From: Bombardia bombarda
Lineage: Eukaryota; Ascomycota; Sordariomycetes; Sordariales; Lasiosphaeriaceae
Length of the DNA: 64,000 bases
Reading direction: 5' to 3'
NCBI GenBank assembly: GCA_030512295.1
Contig: JAULSR010000001.1
Location: 9,757,001-9,821,000 of the forward strand
Shown here: in pieces, positions 46,857-57,195 of the stretch
Layout: each line of letters starts with the position of its first letter
Numbering within the stretch: the stretch's first letter is position 1
Position numbers and translations under genes: made by a program
Notes under the pieces: generated by a model
What the model saw: only the letters and a program-made list of their open reading frames with translations
Told to the model about the DNA's origin: nothing
Database searches by the model: none

Positions 46857-47195
46857 TTTTGTGAAAAGAAAAGAAGTCGAATATTTATTATCGAGGATAA
46901 GTAATATCGTTAGCGTAGTAGCAACATCGTTGACATAGGAAGAGAGCGGCCAGAATTTGAGCAAAAGAAAGATATTTGTTGGAAAAAAGCGTTGGGACGG
47001 ACGGTGACACGCTACTCAGTTGAAAACCCAAACAAAAGGCGATTGGAATTTAAAGTTTGGCAACTCCTCGGTGCAAAGTGGTTTAGGTTTGAGGTAAAAC
47101 TCGTCCTCCTCAGAAGTTAAAAGTGGTTGGAGCTACGGGTCTCGACGTCAGCTAGAACTTCCTGCTCAGCCCCTTAGGGCCCGCAAAAGAGCTCT

Positions 47196-47501
47196 TCAGG
47201 TCATGCGTGGTTTATCGCGGGAGGAGGATGAGGAGAAGGGTGGTGAAATGGTGGAGATCTCGTCGGGGTCTGACAAGACAAACAACAAGTAGGTTGTACC
47301 GCTCCAGTTTGGCTTGCCGTCGACACTATAGTTCATCCAAACAACCACGATCTCATCCACCGTTTTCATCCCAACTTCAGCGCGGTGGTCGCATAGCATA
47401 CGACCCACCGTGCGGCCCAAGCCGCTCCCCAAGAGAGCATAAAACCCGAGCCCGTCCCCGTTGCCCGCCCACTGCCGTCGAAACAACATCTCAGAGTACT
47501 G

Positions 47502-47571
<70 letters not shown>

Positions 47572-47600
47572 TTCCGTTCTTTTTCCTTTATATATTCCAT
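47196..47600 (-). CDS. Small ORF with Asn-Ser repeat, doubtful
   Basis: ATG at 47600 opens 134 residues: MEYIKEKERN, then about 11 Asn-Ser pairs from the CAGCAA tandem repeat, then a protein-like tail (SEMLFRRQWAGNGDGLGFYA, DHRAEVGMKTVDEIVVVWMN). The sequence upstream of the repeat is also protein-like but in another frame (PGEVFVLLTDDMVRLCHACGYE, leading into poly-Gln), and a third frame opens farther up with MADRLPISELFWQVFSFDA. This suggests a longer gene broken by frameshifts, at least one of them at or beside the repeat. No family is recognised. It may not be expressed as drawn. Confidence 0.35.
47502..47572 (+). repeat. TTGCTG hexanucleotide repeat, about 12 units
   Basis: A nearly perfect TTGCTG array (CAGCAA on the minus strand). 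On the minus strand it reads as poly-Gln or as Asn-Ser depending on frame. It lies inside the doubtful small ORF. Confidence 0.92.
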
Positions 47601-47798
47601 GCCCTTTTTGTCGGATCGATGAAGTGTCTCCTAGATTGCCGTCTTCGTATCCGCATGCATGACATAATCGAACCATATCATCCGTAAGCAAGACGAAGAC
47701 TTCCCCTGGATCCGTGCGTCGAAGCTGAAAACTTGCCAAAACAGCTCCGATATGGGCAGTCTATCCGCCATAGGCGTCCGATCGCGGCTCCTCTTCAA

Positions 47799-48161
47799 TT
47801 AAACAACATAGAGAATGCCACTCTTAGCATCCGACCTCAACATCATCAGCTCTTCCCCTTCCGGTAATGCTACCCCCTTTTCATTCATACGACCTTTTAC
47901 ATTGAAGTAGTTAAGCCGGTTCGTATCCACATTATATCGTCTTAAAATAAGACGGGGCACTCGTAACATCGTCGAGAATCTACTCAAGGGAATCTCTTCA
48001 GACTTGATTGTATAATGTTCGTCAAGCGTTGGATGGACCCAAGACGATTGGTGGATAGGATCGTGCAGGGTTGCTAGGAGGTTTTTGCCCAACGCAATGG
48101 CGGCATGGTACACCAACTCGCGGTTGTGGGTAGGGGGAGGAGTCAAAGGAATCTCTTCCAT
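47799..48161 (-). CDS. Small hypothetical protein
   Basis: A 120-residue ORF from ATG 48161 (MEEIPLTPPPTHNRELVYHAA). It has a helical block (AIALGKNLLATLHDPIHQSSW), a basic segment (RVPRLILRRYNVDTNRLNYF) and an acidic end. No signal peptide, membrane segment or known motif is seen. The same strand and close spacing to the broken ORF at 47196-47739 leave open that it is the 5' part of one larger gene. No family is recognised. Confidence 0.4.
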   Translation of the reverse strand: MEEIPLTPPPTHNRELVYHAAIALGKNLLATLHDPIHQSSWVHPTLDEHYTIKSEEIPLSRFSTMLRVPRLILRRYNVDTNRLNYFNVKGRMNEKGVALPEGEELMMLRSDAKSGILYVV

Positions 48162-48815
48162 TTCAACAAAGATCAACAAAGATCAACAAACAACAGACGA
48201 AAAAGAGCACAGGACAAAAGGAGCAAATTGTCACCGGAATCTAAAAGAGCAAAGACGGGGTTGTGCTGAAGGACGGACGAACGGTAGTTGAGACGTAAAG
48301 CTACCTTGGCGCGTCAACGCGTATCTACTAAACCCATGATAGGCCGAGGGATAACGTTCCTGCCCAAGGCGATCTCACGATGGTTTTAGGATTATCTGAC
48401 TAAGATGAAACAATCGCATTTAAAAAGGAAGGAACTGCATTCTAAACCAAAAAAATCTTCAAGATGAAAGATTAGTTTAAAAGAAGGCTCGTTAATTATA
48501 TGAAAGGAAGCTACAATGAAAACCGGACTTTCCAGCCTAGGTATCGAAAACCACCATCTTCGTCCCTGCCCCCCATATAACAAACTGCAACCTACGCTCG
48601 TACGCGTGCCCGTAAAAAGGTAGATCGGCCAATTGGAAAAGACACTGAGTTAAAGATTTCAAGTTTGTACTCGATTCCCTTGTTATACCCTTTTCTTCTG
48701 GGCCTTGAGATGCATTGGATTGCGCCCTATGATGGGTGTAGTACAAACAGATTTGAATCTTTCAGTGTCTTCCCTCTCTCCCACCCATACAGATACAAAT
48801 ATATCTCATCCACTC
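48162..48815. other. Intergenic, no gene seen
   Basis: About 650 bases between the small ORF and the secreted protein gene, with a TCAACAAAGA direct duplication at 48163-48188. AT-rich in 48390-48520. No supported ORF. Confidence 0.5.
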
Positions 48816-49280
48816 CTAGTTGAATGACCAAGTGACCTGAGCGACGCCCACGTCCAGATCGCCAATGAGATCCTTAAACGTCTTCTCGCTGACGTCGAGG
48901 GCGCCCTCGGCGCACGACGGGCACTTGTCTCGGACCACGCCCTGGACCGAGTTGCCGTTGCTGCCCTGAATCGTGACCGTCTGGCCGCACGAGTCGGTGT
49001 CCAGTGACTCGGACACGGCTACAATGTACTCGGAGTCGCCCTTGCCGCTGTCGTCGTGGCCACACGCGCCCATTCCCACCGTGTAGTAGGTCATGTCTCC
49101 GGTCCGTGTACCAGCCGCCTTCCGCTTCTTGGCCTGGTCATGACCGTGGTTGATGGTCGTGTTGGTGATCGGCATGGTTCTGTCTGTGATTGAGACGGTC
49201 TTGTTTGTGGTCGAACGCAGCGCGGCCGACTCGCAGCCGGCGGCGAGGAACGCAATGTAGAGAGCGATGGTATACTTCAT
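48816..49280 (-). CDS. Secreted RlpA-like double-psi barrel protein
   Basis: From ATG 49280 the ORF gives 154 residues. MKYTIALYIAFLAAGCESA is a signal peptide, followed by a Thr/Asn-rich linker with a basic KKRK site that could be a Kex2-like processing point. The mature part has the RlpA-like double-psi beta-barrel pattern: GDMTYYTVGMGACG, then a Cys in DSCGQTVTI, SVQGVVRDKCPSC, and the closing LDVSEKTFKDLIGDLDVGVAQV. The family includes Asp f 7-type fungal proteins and is related to barwin/expansin folds; the Cys suggest extracellular disulfides. Candidate roles are cell wall binding or host interaction, but no catalytic Asp can be assigned with confidence. Confidence 0.82.
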   Translation of the reverse strand: MKYTIALYIAFLAAGCESAALRSTTNKTVSITDRTMPITNTTINHGHDQAKKRKAAGTRTGDMTYYTVGMGACGHDDSGKGDSEYIVAVSESLDTDSCGQTVTIQGSNGNSVQGVVRDKCPSCAEGALDVSEKTFKDLIGDLDVGVAQVTWSFN

Positions 49281-50273
49281 TGTGGTTGATTGGTTGGTCA
49301 CAGTTATTTGAGGTTTAAAGGAATTGAAGTTCAAGAAAGATGTTGAGGTCAAAGACGATCGAAGTCAAATACTGAGAATTGTTGGTAAACGAGTGAACGC
49401 GTTGTGTACCGAATGAGTGTGTGCTAAACGAGTGTGGTTGCCCTCCTTGGCTGCTTCCGTGAGCGTGGATACACAACTGAAGCAAAAGAATGAATGACAG
49501 AGTTGGTCTGATTGCTAAAGAGCAAAAGAGCCCTTCAAGCCCAAACGTGAAGGGGAGAAATACTTATATCTCTCCTCCATAGCTAAAGGCTGTTCGGTCT
49601 CGGGGTTGGAGACTTCCGCGCCCACGCCTTTGACGAGTGACGCCGGGCATCCTCCTTGGAGCCGGCAACGCCGGCTTCATACTAATAGAGACGGAATTGC
49701 CGGCCCTCGTGTAGTCATTGTATGGCGTGCGTCTAAATCATTTCAGGGTGAACTCTATCACAAGCCCCCTCCGCTCGGCTACCCCAACCCATGGCGCCCC
49801 GGGTGGAGACAAAAAAGGCAAAAACACAAAATGAAATCTACATACAACACCAGGGATTCGCTGGTCGTCACCGACCCAACTACTAGTCTGGCCCTCACTT
49901 GCTTATCTAGGGCAGAGCGGACGGGATGCCGAGTTCTCAAGTGGGTATGGTCGTATGTGACAGTCTTCTCTGGTCAAGGTGGTTATATCGTTGTCTCGAC
50001 TGTGAATTTTCATCTCGTCAGTTAACCGCCTTCAGAAACATGTAAACTCACCATGTCGTACATTATCTCTCAATCCGAATATGTATGTAGATACGTAGTG
50101 TATATACCCCAGCCATTAACTATGAATACCGTTTCTCCAAGCAATGCTTGTGCAGGCCATAATCCCATGTCGTCAACTACAGTCAGCCAAAGAACGCCAA
50201 CCACCAGCCAGTCGCTATACATAACCATACAATAGACTATCTACCATGTGAGCACCCTATACAAAGTCTACGT
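49281..50273. other. Intergenic, no gene seen
   Basis: About 1 kb. The part next to 49280 is the promoter of the secreted-protein gene and contains an AAACGAGTG repeat (49386-49437). A plus-strand ORF at 49606 has no protein character I recognise. Confidence 0.5.
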
Positions 50274-53200
50274 CTAGCTAAGCAGCTCTTTGATATCTTC
50301 AATTCTCGCCATCTTCTTTTCTTCGTCAGACATCATGCCGAGTGAAGTTGCACTGTAACAATGGTCAGTCGGTCGTCGTTATACAACAATAGAAGTTGAA
50401 GTAGACAAGGGCAACTCACATAAACTTCTTCCTGTCCTGTATCTTCAGCATCCTCTCCTCAACGCTGTTCTTGACGATGAAGCGGTACACCTTGACTTCT
50501 TCGTCCTGTCCCATGCGGTGCACCCGGTCAATTGCCTGTGCCTCCACGGCAAATGACCACCAAGGATCCATCATGAATACCCGCTTCCCACTTGTCAAAT
50601 TGAGTCCGACACCGCCGGCCTTAAGACTGAGCAGCAGAATGGTAAACTTTCTTGACTCCTTGAACTCCTCGAGCACGGCTGCGCGCGCCTTCTGGGCCAT
50701 GGACCCGTCGAGTCGGAGGAAATGCATATTCGCTCGGGTCAGGGCGGGCTCAATAAGCGAAAGGAATGATGTGAACTGGCTGAATACGACCGATTTCATC
50801 GTCGGGTTGTCCCTCCGAAGGTCGCGTAAATGCTTGATCAGGGAAACGATTTTGGCGGATGAGTTGTTGGCACCCAGCCGCTGAAGACTGATGCGAGCCT
50901 CCTGTCCTAATATCGCAGACTGGGGATCGTCATCATGGCGTACAACTTCAAACAAATCTCGCTCGTTGATGACCCCGCGGCATTGGAAGCATCGTGGGAT
51001 CTCGTGACGGTCCGTCTGGTGTTTAATATAGTCCAACAAGCAATTCTTACATGCAGAATGCCAGCATCCTGTGACAGTCTGGTCGATCATGGGCTCCTCG
51101 GCACAGATGGGACACTCGTTAACAGCCTCGTCCCGAATCTGCCCCAAGACATGGGCCCCAAAGGCATTCACATCGGCAGCATCATCTGTAGTCGCGGTGA
51201 AACGCTCGATCAAAGAGTGGAGGTCCATATCGTCAGCAAGCCCAGCGGCGGCGTCAGCAGCGGCACTAGCCTCTTCCTCATCAGCCACAACATCCTGCTT
51301 GCGGACGAGAGTCGGATGGCAGCACGACTGGCGAAGACGAAGAATCTGAGCGAAAATACTGGTGTAGGCCTTCAAGACAGTACCGGCTTCGACGTTGGCC
51401 TGAAAGGTTCTCTTTGCCCGCGTAAAGACATAGTCATAGACAGCGCGCTCTGCCTTAGAGAGCTCGATGTTTACGATTTCGACCTGCTTTGGGGGAAGTG
51501 CTACCAAGGGCTCCCCATCGGGTGTCTTCATATCCTTGGTCCTCCTCATAACCAACGGTTCCAGAACCGTCTGTACAACGTCTAGAGCTCGCATGAAGTC
51601 TTTTGACTCAAACGGAACAGTAATGAAAGTTCGCCAAAATGAAAAGTTGTTCCACGGCTCAACCTTCAGGAACCGGACGAGGCTGAACAAATCCTCAAGC
51701 CTGTTGACGATAGGTGTTCCCGTGAGCACCCACCGGTGTTCGGCAGCGATCTCGTAGCAAGCTCTCGATGTTTTAGCCCTGCGATTCTTTATGTTGTGCG
51801 CCTCATCGAGAATAACACGGAAGAAGTTGAGCGAGAAGATACCGCGGCTGACGGCTCTGTCACTATTCTTGGAGGCCAGTTGGTTGAACTCGGAAAGAAC
51901 TACACCATAGCTGGTGATAATGACGTCTGGAGCATTGGCAGCGTTGGCCTCGCAGCATAACGTCAACAAGTCTGTATTTTTCTCAGAACCATAGTAGACC
52001 ATAGACTTGATAGTGCCCTCCTTGGAGGCATTTTCCGCCTCGCTCTGCCACTGGGCCAGGAGAGACATTGGGGCGATGACCAAGGTCGTGCAAGGAGCGT
52101 CCACAGCACCGGCCCGTCCAGACACCGCAGGCAGGCGCGGCAGTCTGTTGACCGACGTGACAGGCGAGGACGCTTGTCGTGCCCGCAGCGCTACTTCGGA
52201 CCTGTGTGAATGTATCAAGCTTAACATCTGGATTGTTTTGCCTAGGCCCATCTCGTCTGCTAGGATCCCGCCCAGGCATTGCTGCTCTTGACGAGGAAAC
52301 TCCAGGGAGAGATCTCCAGAGTAGGGGTTGACATAGAAACTCGGCTGGTCACGAACTTGGAGGGTATCCTTGTCATCGTAGTCCTTGGTTGGCCAGGTGT
52401 ACTCCTCCCATAGAGGATGCATGGAGACTTCCCGGTCCTCGTTCCGTTGGTTCTTCTCCTTGGACATCATCCAGTGCAACGCTTGCTTCTGGTATGGCCG
52501 CAAGGTCATGGCAAATGTGTCAACAGGTTCGGCTTCAGGGGTGCTGAAGTCGAATGACTGGGCCTTCTTGTAGAGGGCATCGAGCTGGTCCTGCTCTAGC
52601 TCCTGTCCCTCTTCATTCTCATCAGATAGCGACGAGGACCCGTTAATATCTTTGTCTGCCACTCTTGATTTTTCCTTCTCCTTCTTCTCGGCCAGTTCGG
52701 CAGCCTCAAGCAGTCCTCGCCTGTGGCTCTTTGCGGCCGCATCATTCACCCTGGAAGGAACAAGGTTTATCTCCTGAAATAGCCGGACAAGAGCGACTTG
52801 TCTCAGTCGCAAATCCTTCTCTTCTGTCGTCTCTGATTCCTCAAAGAGACCAGTGGTTCGGTTGTCGGCAAGCTGGAAGCCTCTCCCAAAGAAAGCCGAT
52901 TTTAAGAGAGAGCACCTGAGCTGTAGAAAGACCGTATCGTTGCTCCGCAGTCTCTCAGGGGCATACACACACGTGCCCTCGAATTTGCATATCTTCTGGT
53001 CCATTAATGTTGACACCCATTCGGCGGCATCTTTGGACAGGCGACCAATCTCGCTGCCACTGGTGTCGGTAAAGCGGACAATAACATCAATGCGCTTCGC
53101 TGCGGCCGCACTGATGCGTTGTACTGGCTGTCCTTTAAGAGGGGCGCGCCTCGGTGGCTGAATTTTCTGGCGCTCAATCTTGACAATATCGCCGTGCTTC

Positions 53201-53862
53201 AGGAGGTTGAGACCACTTCGGGTCGACCACCCTTCTACCCCAAATGCGCCAATGTACCGCGAGTCTGGTATTGGCCGCTCTAGGGTTCGCGGCTGCGCTG
53301 TGTTCTCTGGAGCACCGGTCGCCATGTTGTCTAAAGTATATGATGAGATTTGAGGCCGACGGGCTGAGACAGGCGATTTCTTTTTCTTCAAACGCTTCCA
53401 TGTCCCGTCCAGATACATGTTAACGGCCCGTTCTATATTGTTGCCACAGTTCTCCTGGATGATGGTCAAAACATCGGGCGCGACTTTTTCTCCAATGAAG
53501 CTTTCGAACGTGTCTCGGTCGAATGCCATTGGGGCAGCTGCGGGCGCAGGCGTGGGCGCAGTGATAGGGGCAATGACGGGTTGTGGCGGGGCTTTGGAGG
53601 GGTATGTCTCTGAACGCTGTGTTGGGGTTCTGTTTAGGGAATCGCCGACATGCCTATCCGAAAGAGGCGATCGAGCCACGGACGAGATACTCGAGACGTC
53701 GCCATCTCGGAAGAATTGCGGTTGGGGACCGGGAGGCGACGAGCTTGGAAGAGCAGAGTCGGAAACGGGGACTGGTGACGATTCCTGGACCTCGTTTTCT
53801 TCTCCATCGCGGGAAAAACGCCGCTTTTTGTTGGGCGGTTCATCATACCCGGGAAAGTCCAT
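50274..53862 (-). CDS. RAD5: RAD5-type helicase and ubiquitin ligase
   Basis: Exons 53862-50420 and 50352-50274 (67-nt intron, GTGAGT...ACAG) give 1173 residues, as in yeast Rad5. Start MDFPGYDEPPNKKRR has a basic nuclear signal. A HIRAN domain begins near residue 200 (RYIGAFGVEGWSTRSGL). The SNF2 ATPase has DEMGLGKT (about 535) and DEAH (about 685). A C3HC4 RING is inserted between the helicase halves from about 916 (CPICAEEP...CWHSACKNCLLDYI...CFQCRG). The C-terminal helicase part has VHRMGQ. The small last exon encodes the conserved end SLGMMSDEEKKMARIEDIKELLS. Rad5 polyubiquitinates PCNA with Ubc13-Mms2 and remodels stalled forks, giving error-free damage tolerance. It is divergent from the NDUFAF6-like gene. 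Confidence 0.95.
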
Positions 53863-54321
53863 TGTAGCAAGCTCTTGGTAGCAGAAGGCGATGAATATCT
53901 CAGCAAGGACGTCCCGGTGCGGTTTGTACAGTAATGGTTGTGCCAGGTAGGTATCTGGGAAGGTAGTCGGTAGGTAGCGTTGGAGACGAGATCGCGCCGC
54001 TACCAAGAGACGCGCCGTGGACGTGGATGGATCGTGAATTTTGGCGTTGGGGTAACGCTATCAGCTGACCGTGCCCGGTCAATTCACTACTTAAACCCCT
54101 GCATTTACTGATTACAGCCCCCTCCGTCATCGATAGGATCGAATGAATGCGCTGTGGATCCTACTAATCCCCTTGGCCCAATTAGCGCTAGGTAGGTACC
54201 TCACCGAGCTCACCTAGCTGCCGGTCGCCAAATTCTTGTCTCGACCGAATGTTTTCTTAGACTTGTAGTAATGGCGCGCTACTGTTAACGATGGCGCAGT
54301 CAAGATAGCAATTGTTTCTCC
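53863..54321. promoter_or_regulatory. Divergent promoter region, RAD5 / NDUFAF6-like
   Basis: 459 bases between two divergent start codons. It contains TAGGTAGGTACC motifs near 53945-53978 and 54190-54202. The frame upstream of the RAD5 ATG is open but without an earlier ATG. Confidence 0.45.
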
Positions 54322-55509
54322 ATGTTCTCCAATCGAGTTCTTGGTCATGGCCTGAAGCGGGCACATTTGCCCTGGGGCGCTCGCAAGCTCCAACTTCGCC
54401 GTGAGTTCGGCCACCGTGGCATTGCGACCACCGAAGCAGATGTCGACCAGGCTCGCAAGTACTGCTTCAACCAGCTCAAGTTTGTCCTACCCCCACAACC
54501 GCCACAGTTTCCCAAATCTTACCAGCTTATTAGGCAGGGAGATTATGAGGCCTACCTTCTCCGCCAGTTCGTCCCGCCCTCGGCGCGCGATGCCTATGAC
54601 GCCCTCCGCACCCTGAACCTCGAGCTTGCCCGCCTGCCCGAGGCGGTCTCGAACCCGACCATCGGCCGCTTCCGCATGCAGTTCTGGCGCGACACGATCA
54701 ACAGCACCTTCGCCGGCAACCCGCCCCGAGAACCCATCTCCATCCTGCTTCGCAATGCCATCGACCTCCTCACATCTAAGGCGGGGCTCGGCAGCGCCAC
54801 CTCCCTCAAGTTCTGGCTCCTGCGCCTCATCAACACGCGCGAGATGCACTTGGAGAACAAGCCGTTTGCAAGCCTCGCCGCACTTGAGGACTACGCCGAG
54901 AATACCTACGCCACCTTGATGTATATGACCCTGGCCTCCATGCCCCTGCAGTCCATGCACGTGGACCATCTGGCCAGCCATATCGGCAAGGCATGCGGCA
55001 TTGTCGCGACACTGCGAGGCATCCCCATCCTCGCCGCACCATTGCAACCCATCCGCGGGCCGTCGGGAACCAATGTCGGCAGCACCAAGAACCCGGCCGT
55101 GCTGCTCCCCCTGGACATCATGGCCGAGACGGGCCTGCGCGAGGAGGATGTCTTCCGCAAGGGCCCCAACGCCGAGGGCCTGCAGGATGCCGTATTCCGC
55201 GTCGCCACCCGCGCCAACGACCACCTCATCACGGCCCGGGAGATGCTCAAGAATATGAAGGCGGGCGAGGACCCCGGGCATGACTATGAGCATGAGGGCG
55301 AGGCAGAGCACGTCTATTCGGCTGCCACGGACGGCAATGAGGGCACAGACGTGGTCATTCGACGCGGGTTCGGCGTGCTGCTGGAGGCTATTCCGGCAGC
55401 TGATTATTTGCAGCGCTTGGAGGGCGCCGACTTTGACCCATTCAAGGTCAAGAGCAGCTGGAAACTGCCGTGGAGGCTATGGCGGGCGTTGAAGACGCAG
55501 CAGATCTGA
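54322..55509 (+). CDS. NDUFAF6-like complex I assembly factor
   Basis: An intronless ORF of 395 residues. The N-terminus (MFSNRVLGHGLKRAHLPWGARKLQLRREF) is basic and acid-poor, a mitochondrial presequence. The rest is the squalene/phytoene synthase fold: YCFNQLKFVLPPQPPQF, DYEAYLLRQFVPPSARDAYDALRTLNLEL, RFRMQFWRDTIN, LASHIGKACGIVATLRG and FRVATRANDHLITAREML. I do not see the paired Asp-rich motifs that active prenyl synthases use, which fits the non-enzymatic NDUFAF6 branch needed for assembly of respiratory complex I at the inner membrane. An acidic His/Glu insert (HDYEHEGEAEHVY) is probably a loop. Codon use is strongly GC3-rich, suggesting steady expression. Confidence 0.87.
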   Translation: MFSNRVLGHGLKRAHLPWGARKLQLRREFGHRGIATTEADVDQARKYCFNQLKFVLPPQPPQFPKSYQLIRQGDYEAYLLRQFVPPSARDAYDALRTLNLELARLPEAVSNPTIGRFRMQFWRDTINSTFAGNPPREPISILLRNAIDLLTSKAGLGSATSLKFWLLRLINTREMHLENKPFASLAALEDYAENTYATLMYMTLASMPLQSMHVDHLASHIGKACGIVATLRGIPILAAPLQPIRGPSGTNVGSTKNPAVLLPLDIMAETGLREEDVFRKGPNAEGLQDAVFRVATRANDHLITAREMLKNMKAGEDPGHDYEHEGEAEHVYSAATDGNEGTDVVIRRGFGVLLEAIPAADYLQRLEGADFDPFKVKSSWKLPWRLWRALKTQQI

Positions 55510-56154
55510 CGCTTGACTACCTGCTGTATATGCATATATTTGATTATTCCCGGTTGTTGGACCATGTATCAATATTGTACCATTTGCCAGCATGGCGCGC
55601 CATACTCTTTTTGGACGAGGTTGGGCGGTTTCCAGACGACGTTGAGAAGTTAGCTAATCAGTATAATTGGCGTGGATCTGCCACAGCTACTGTAAAACAA
55701 ACGCCACCCCAGTCTCACTATTTCGTGCACGTCGTGCCGGTCTGAGTGCAGAGTGTCTTGTTGAACGCAGCCAGTGGGAAGGTAATTCTTAACATATAAC
55801 ATACATGAGGTATCTTGCTTACTATTAGCTAGGCATAGCTTCTTTGGTGGTCTTTTTCCCATGTGGTCATCGTTTTTAAGTGATGAGGCAAGTTTTGGAA
55901 CAATGACTCGGTTTCACATTTGAGCGGCAATATTTGTTTATTTGTAAGCCCACGCCACCGATAAAATCTATGAGGGACTTTTAATAGCTGGTCCAATGCT
56001 ATAGGAGGTTCTGGCTAGGTCTATTCAAATGAGCTGCGCTCTTTTTGCCCAACAGAGTCCCACCTCGCCCCTATTCAGTAAGATCCGGTTTGATTTCGTA
56101 GTATGATCAAACCTATGTGGACCGGTTGCATCCAGCAATGGCTTAAACACACGC
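55510..56154. other. Intergenic between convergent genes
   Basis: 645 bases holding both 3' ends. AT-rich, with no supported ORF. Confidence 0.55.
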
Positions 56155-57195
56155 TTACATGAAACGATGCAGAGGAGGTGGTGGTGGTGGTGGTGGTGGT
56201 GGAGGGAACCATGGATTACTAGGATTATTAGGAAAAGGGGGCATTACAGGATGGTGATGGGGTACCCATGGGGTGATAACATTCTGGGGCATAGCAGGAG
56301 GAGGGAAATGACTTATGTGGTGAATATTATGCTGAGCCCATGGGAACGGCCTTGACTCAGCAGAAGATGACGAAGTGCTACCAAAAGTATAAGAAGAAAT
56401 CTCGAGAAGCGGCGGGTAGAACGGCATGACAAGATACAATCCTGTCATAACCGCCATCATGGCCCATCGTCCGCCCAGGTGATTTTCCTGTCCGCTTCCC
56501 AAGAATCGAAAGGATACCCTCTTATCCTTCTTACGGGACTGTAAAGCACATACAGCCACCACTTCATTGCCATCGCTAGCCGTTGGTCCGTCACCACAAA
56601 GGCCGCTCATACGCACCAGCTTCCAACCCTGCCGCTTTTGACCCAGCGCTCTCACTTGTTTGCTGCGGCTTGGGCGCCATTCAAAGCGCTCGCGCTTCAG
56701 GCCCGACATCTGCCCATGCGCTACTTCAGTCTCGAAGGTGAATCCCGCGGCGGAAGTACTGGAGCGTCTGGCGGCCTCTTCGGTTTTGCAGTCGCCATCA
56801 TGCAGGCCCGGAAGTGAGATTTTGATCCCCGACTGGGTATACAGCGATGCCAGTGGTGGCGAGTCTGTTGTTTTTCCGCTATGAAGGATCATGTACGGAG
56901 AGCGAGATCTAACCCGCGTCATGGAGAGGGCGTGTACAGGCTTGTCTTCGTCTTCCCCTAGGCTGTATATCATGGTGTACTGTTCGGCCTCAGAGTAGTA
57001 GCCATTGAAGGATTGTGGGAAGCAAGGCACGAGGGATGGCGGTGACTGGCAAGAAGGAAGGCTTGAACTTGGGCAATCCGCGATTGAGCCCTGCGAGGGA
57101 ATCCGGATGAGCTCAGTCTCAGGGTGCTTAGCAGCGCTCGTCGAGTTGAGTCGGGGAGGCGCCGATGCTGGCCGAGAGTCGGATGATGTGGCCAT
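56155..57195 (-). CDS. Tubby-like protein with membrane segment and poly-Pro tail
   Basis: An intronless ORF of 346 residues (MATSSDSRPASAPPRLNS). The pattern in the middle (residues of about 85-250) resembles fungal tubby C-terminal-like proteins: YMILHSGKTTDSPPLASLY, KRERFEWRPSRSK, QGWKLVRM and VVAVCALQSRKKDKRVSFRF, then a hydrophobic segment RWAMMAVMTGLYLVMPFYPP. This is a family resemblance from memory, not a search result. The C-terminus is Pro/His/Phe-rich and ends in 12 or so consecutive Pro from a GGT/GGTGGT microsatellite (56175-56201), then LHRFM. Poly-Pro could bind profilin, SH3 or WW partners. The hydrophobic segment may be a buried helix as in other tubby barrels rather than a true anchor. 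Confidence 0.65.
   Translation of the reverse strand: MATSSDSRPASAPPRLNSTSAAKHPETELIRIPSQGSIADCPSSSLPSCQSPPSLVPCFPQSFNGYYSEAEQYTMIYSLGEDEDKPVHALSMTRVRSRSPYMILHSGKTTDSPPLASLYTQSGIKISLPGLHDGDCKTEEAARRSSTSAAGFTFETEVAHGQMSGLKRERFEWRPSRSKQVRALGQKRQGWKLVRMSGLCGDGPTASDGNEVVAVCALQSRKKDKRVSFRFLGSGQENHLGGRWAMMAVMTGLYLVMPFYPPLLEISSYTFGSTSSSSAESRPFPWAQHNIHHISHFPPPAMPQNVITPWVPHHHPVMPPFPNNPSNPWFPPPPPPPPPPPLHRFM

Noticed and set aside
54487..55311. 274-codon minus-strand ORF
   Set aside because: Antisense shadow of the GC3-rich NDUFAF6-like gene; it opens because of strong third-position GC bias.
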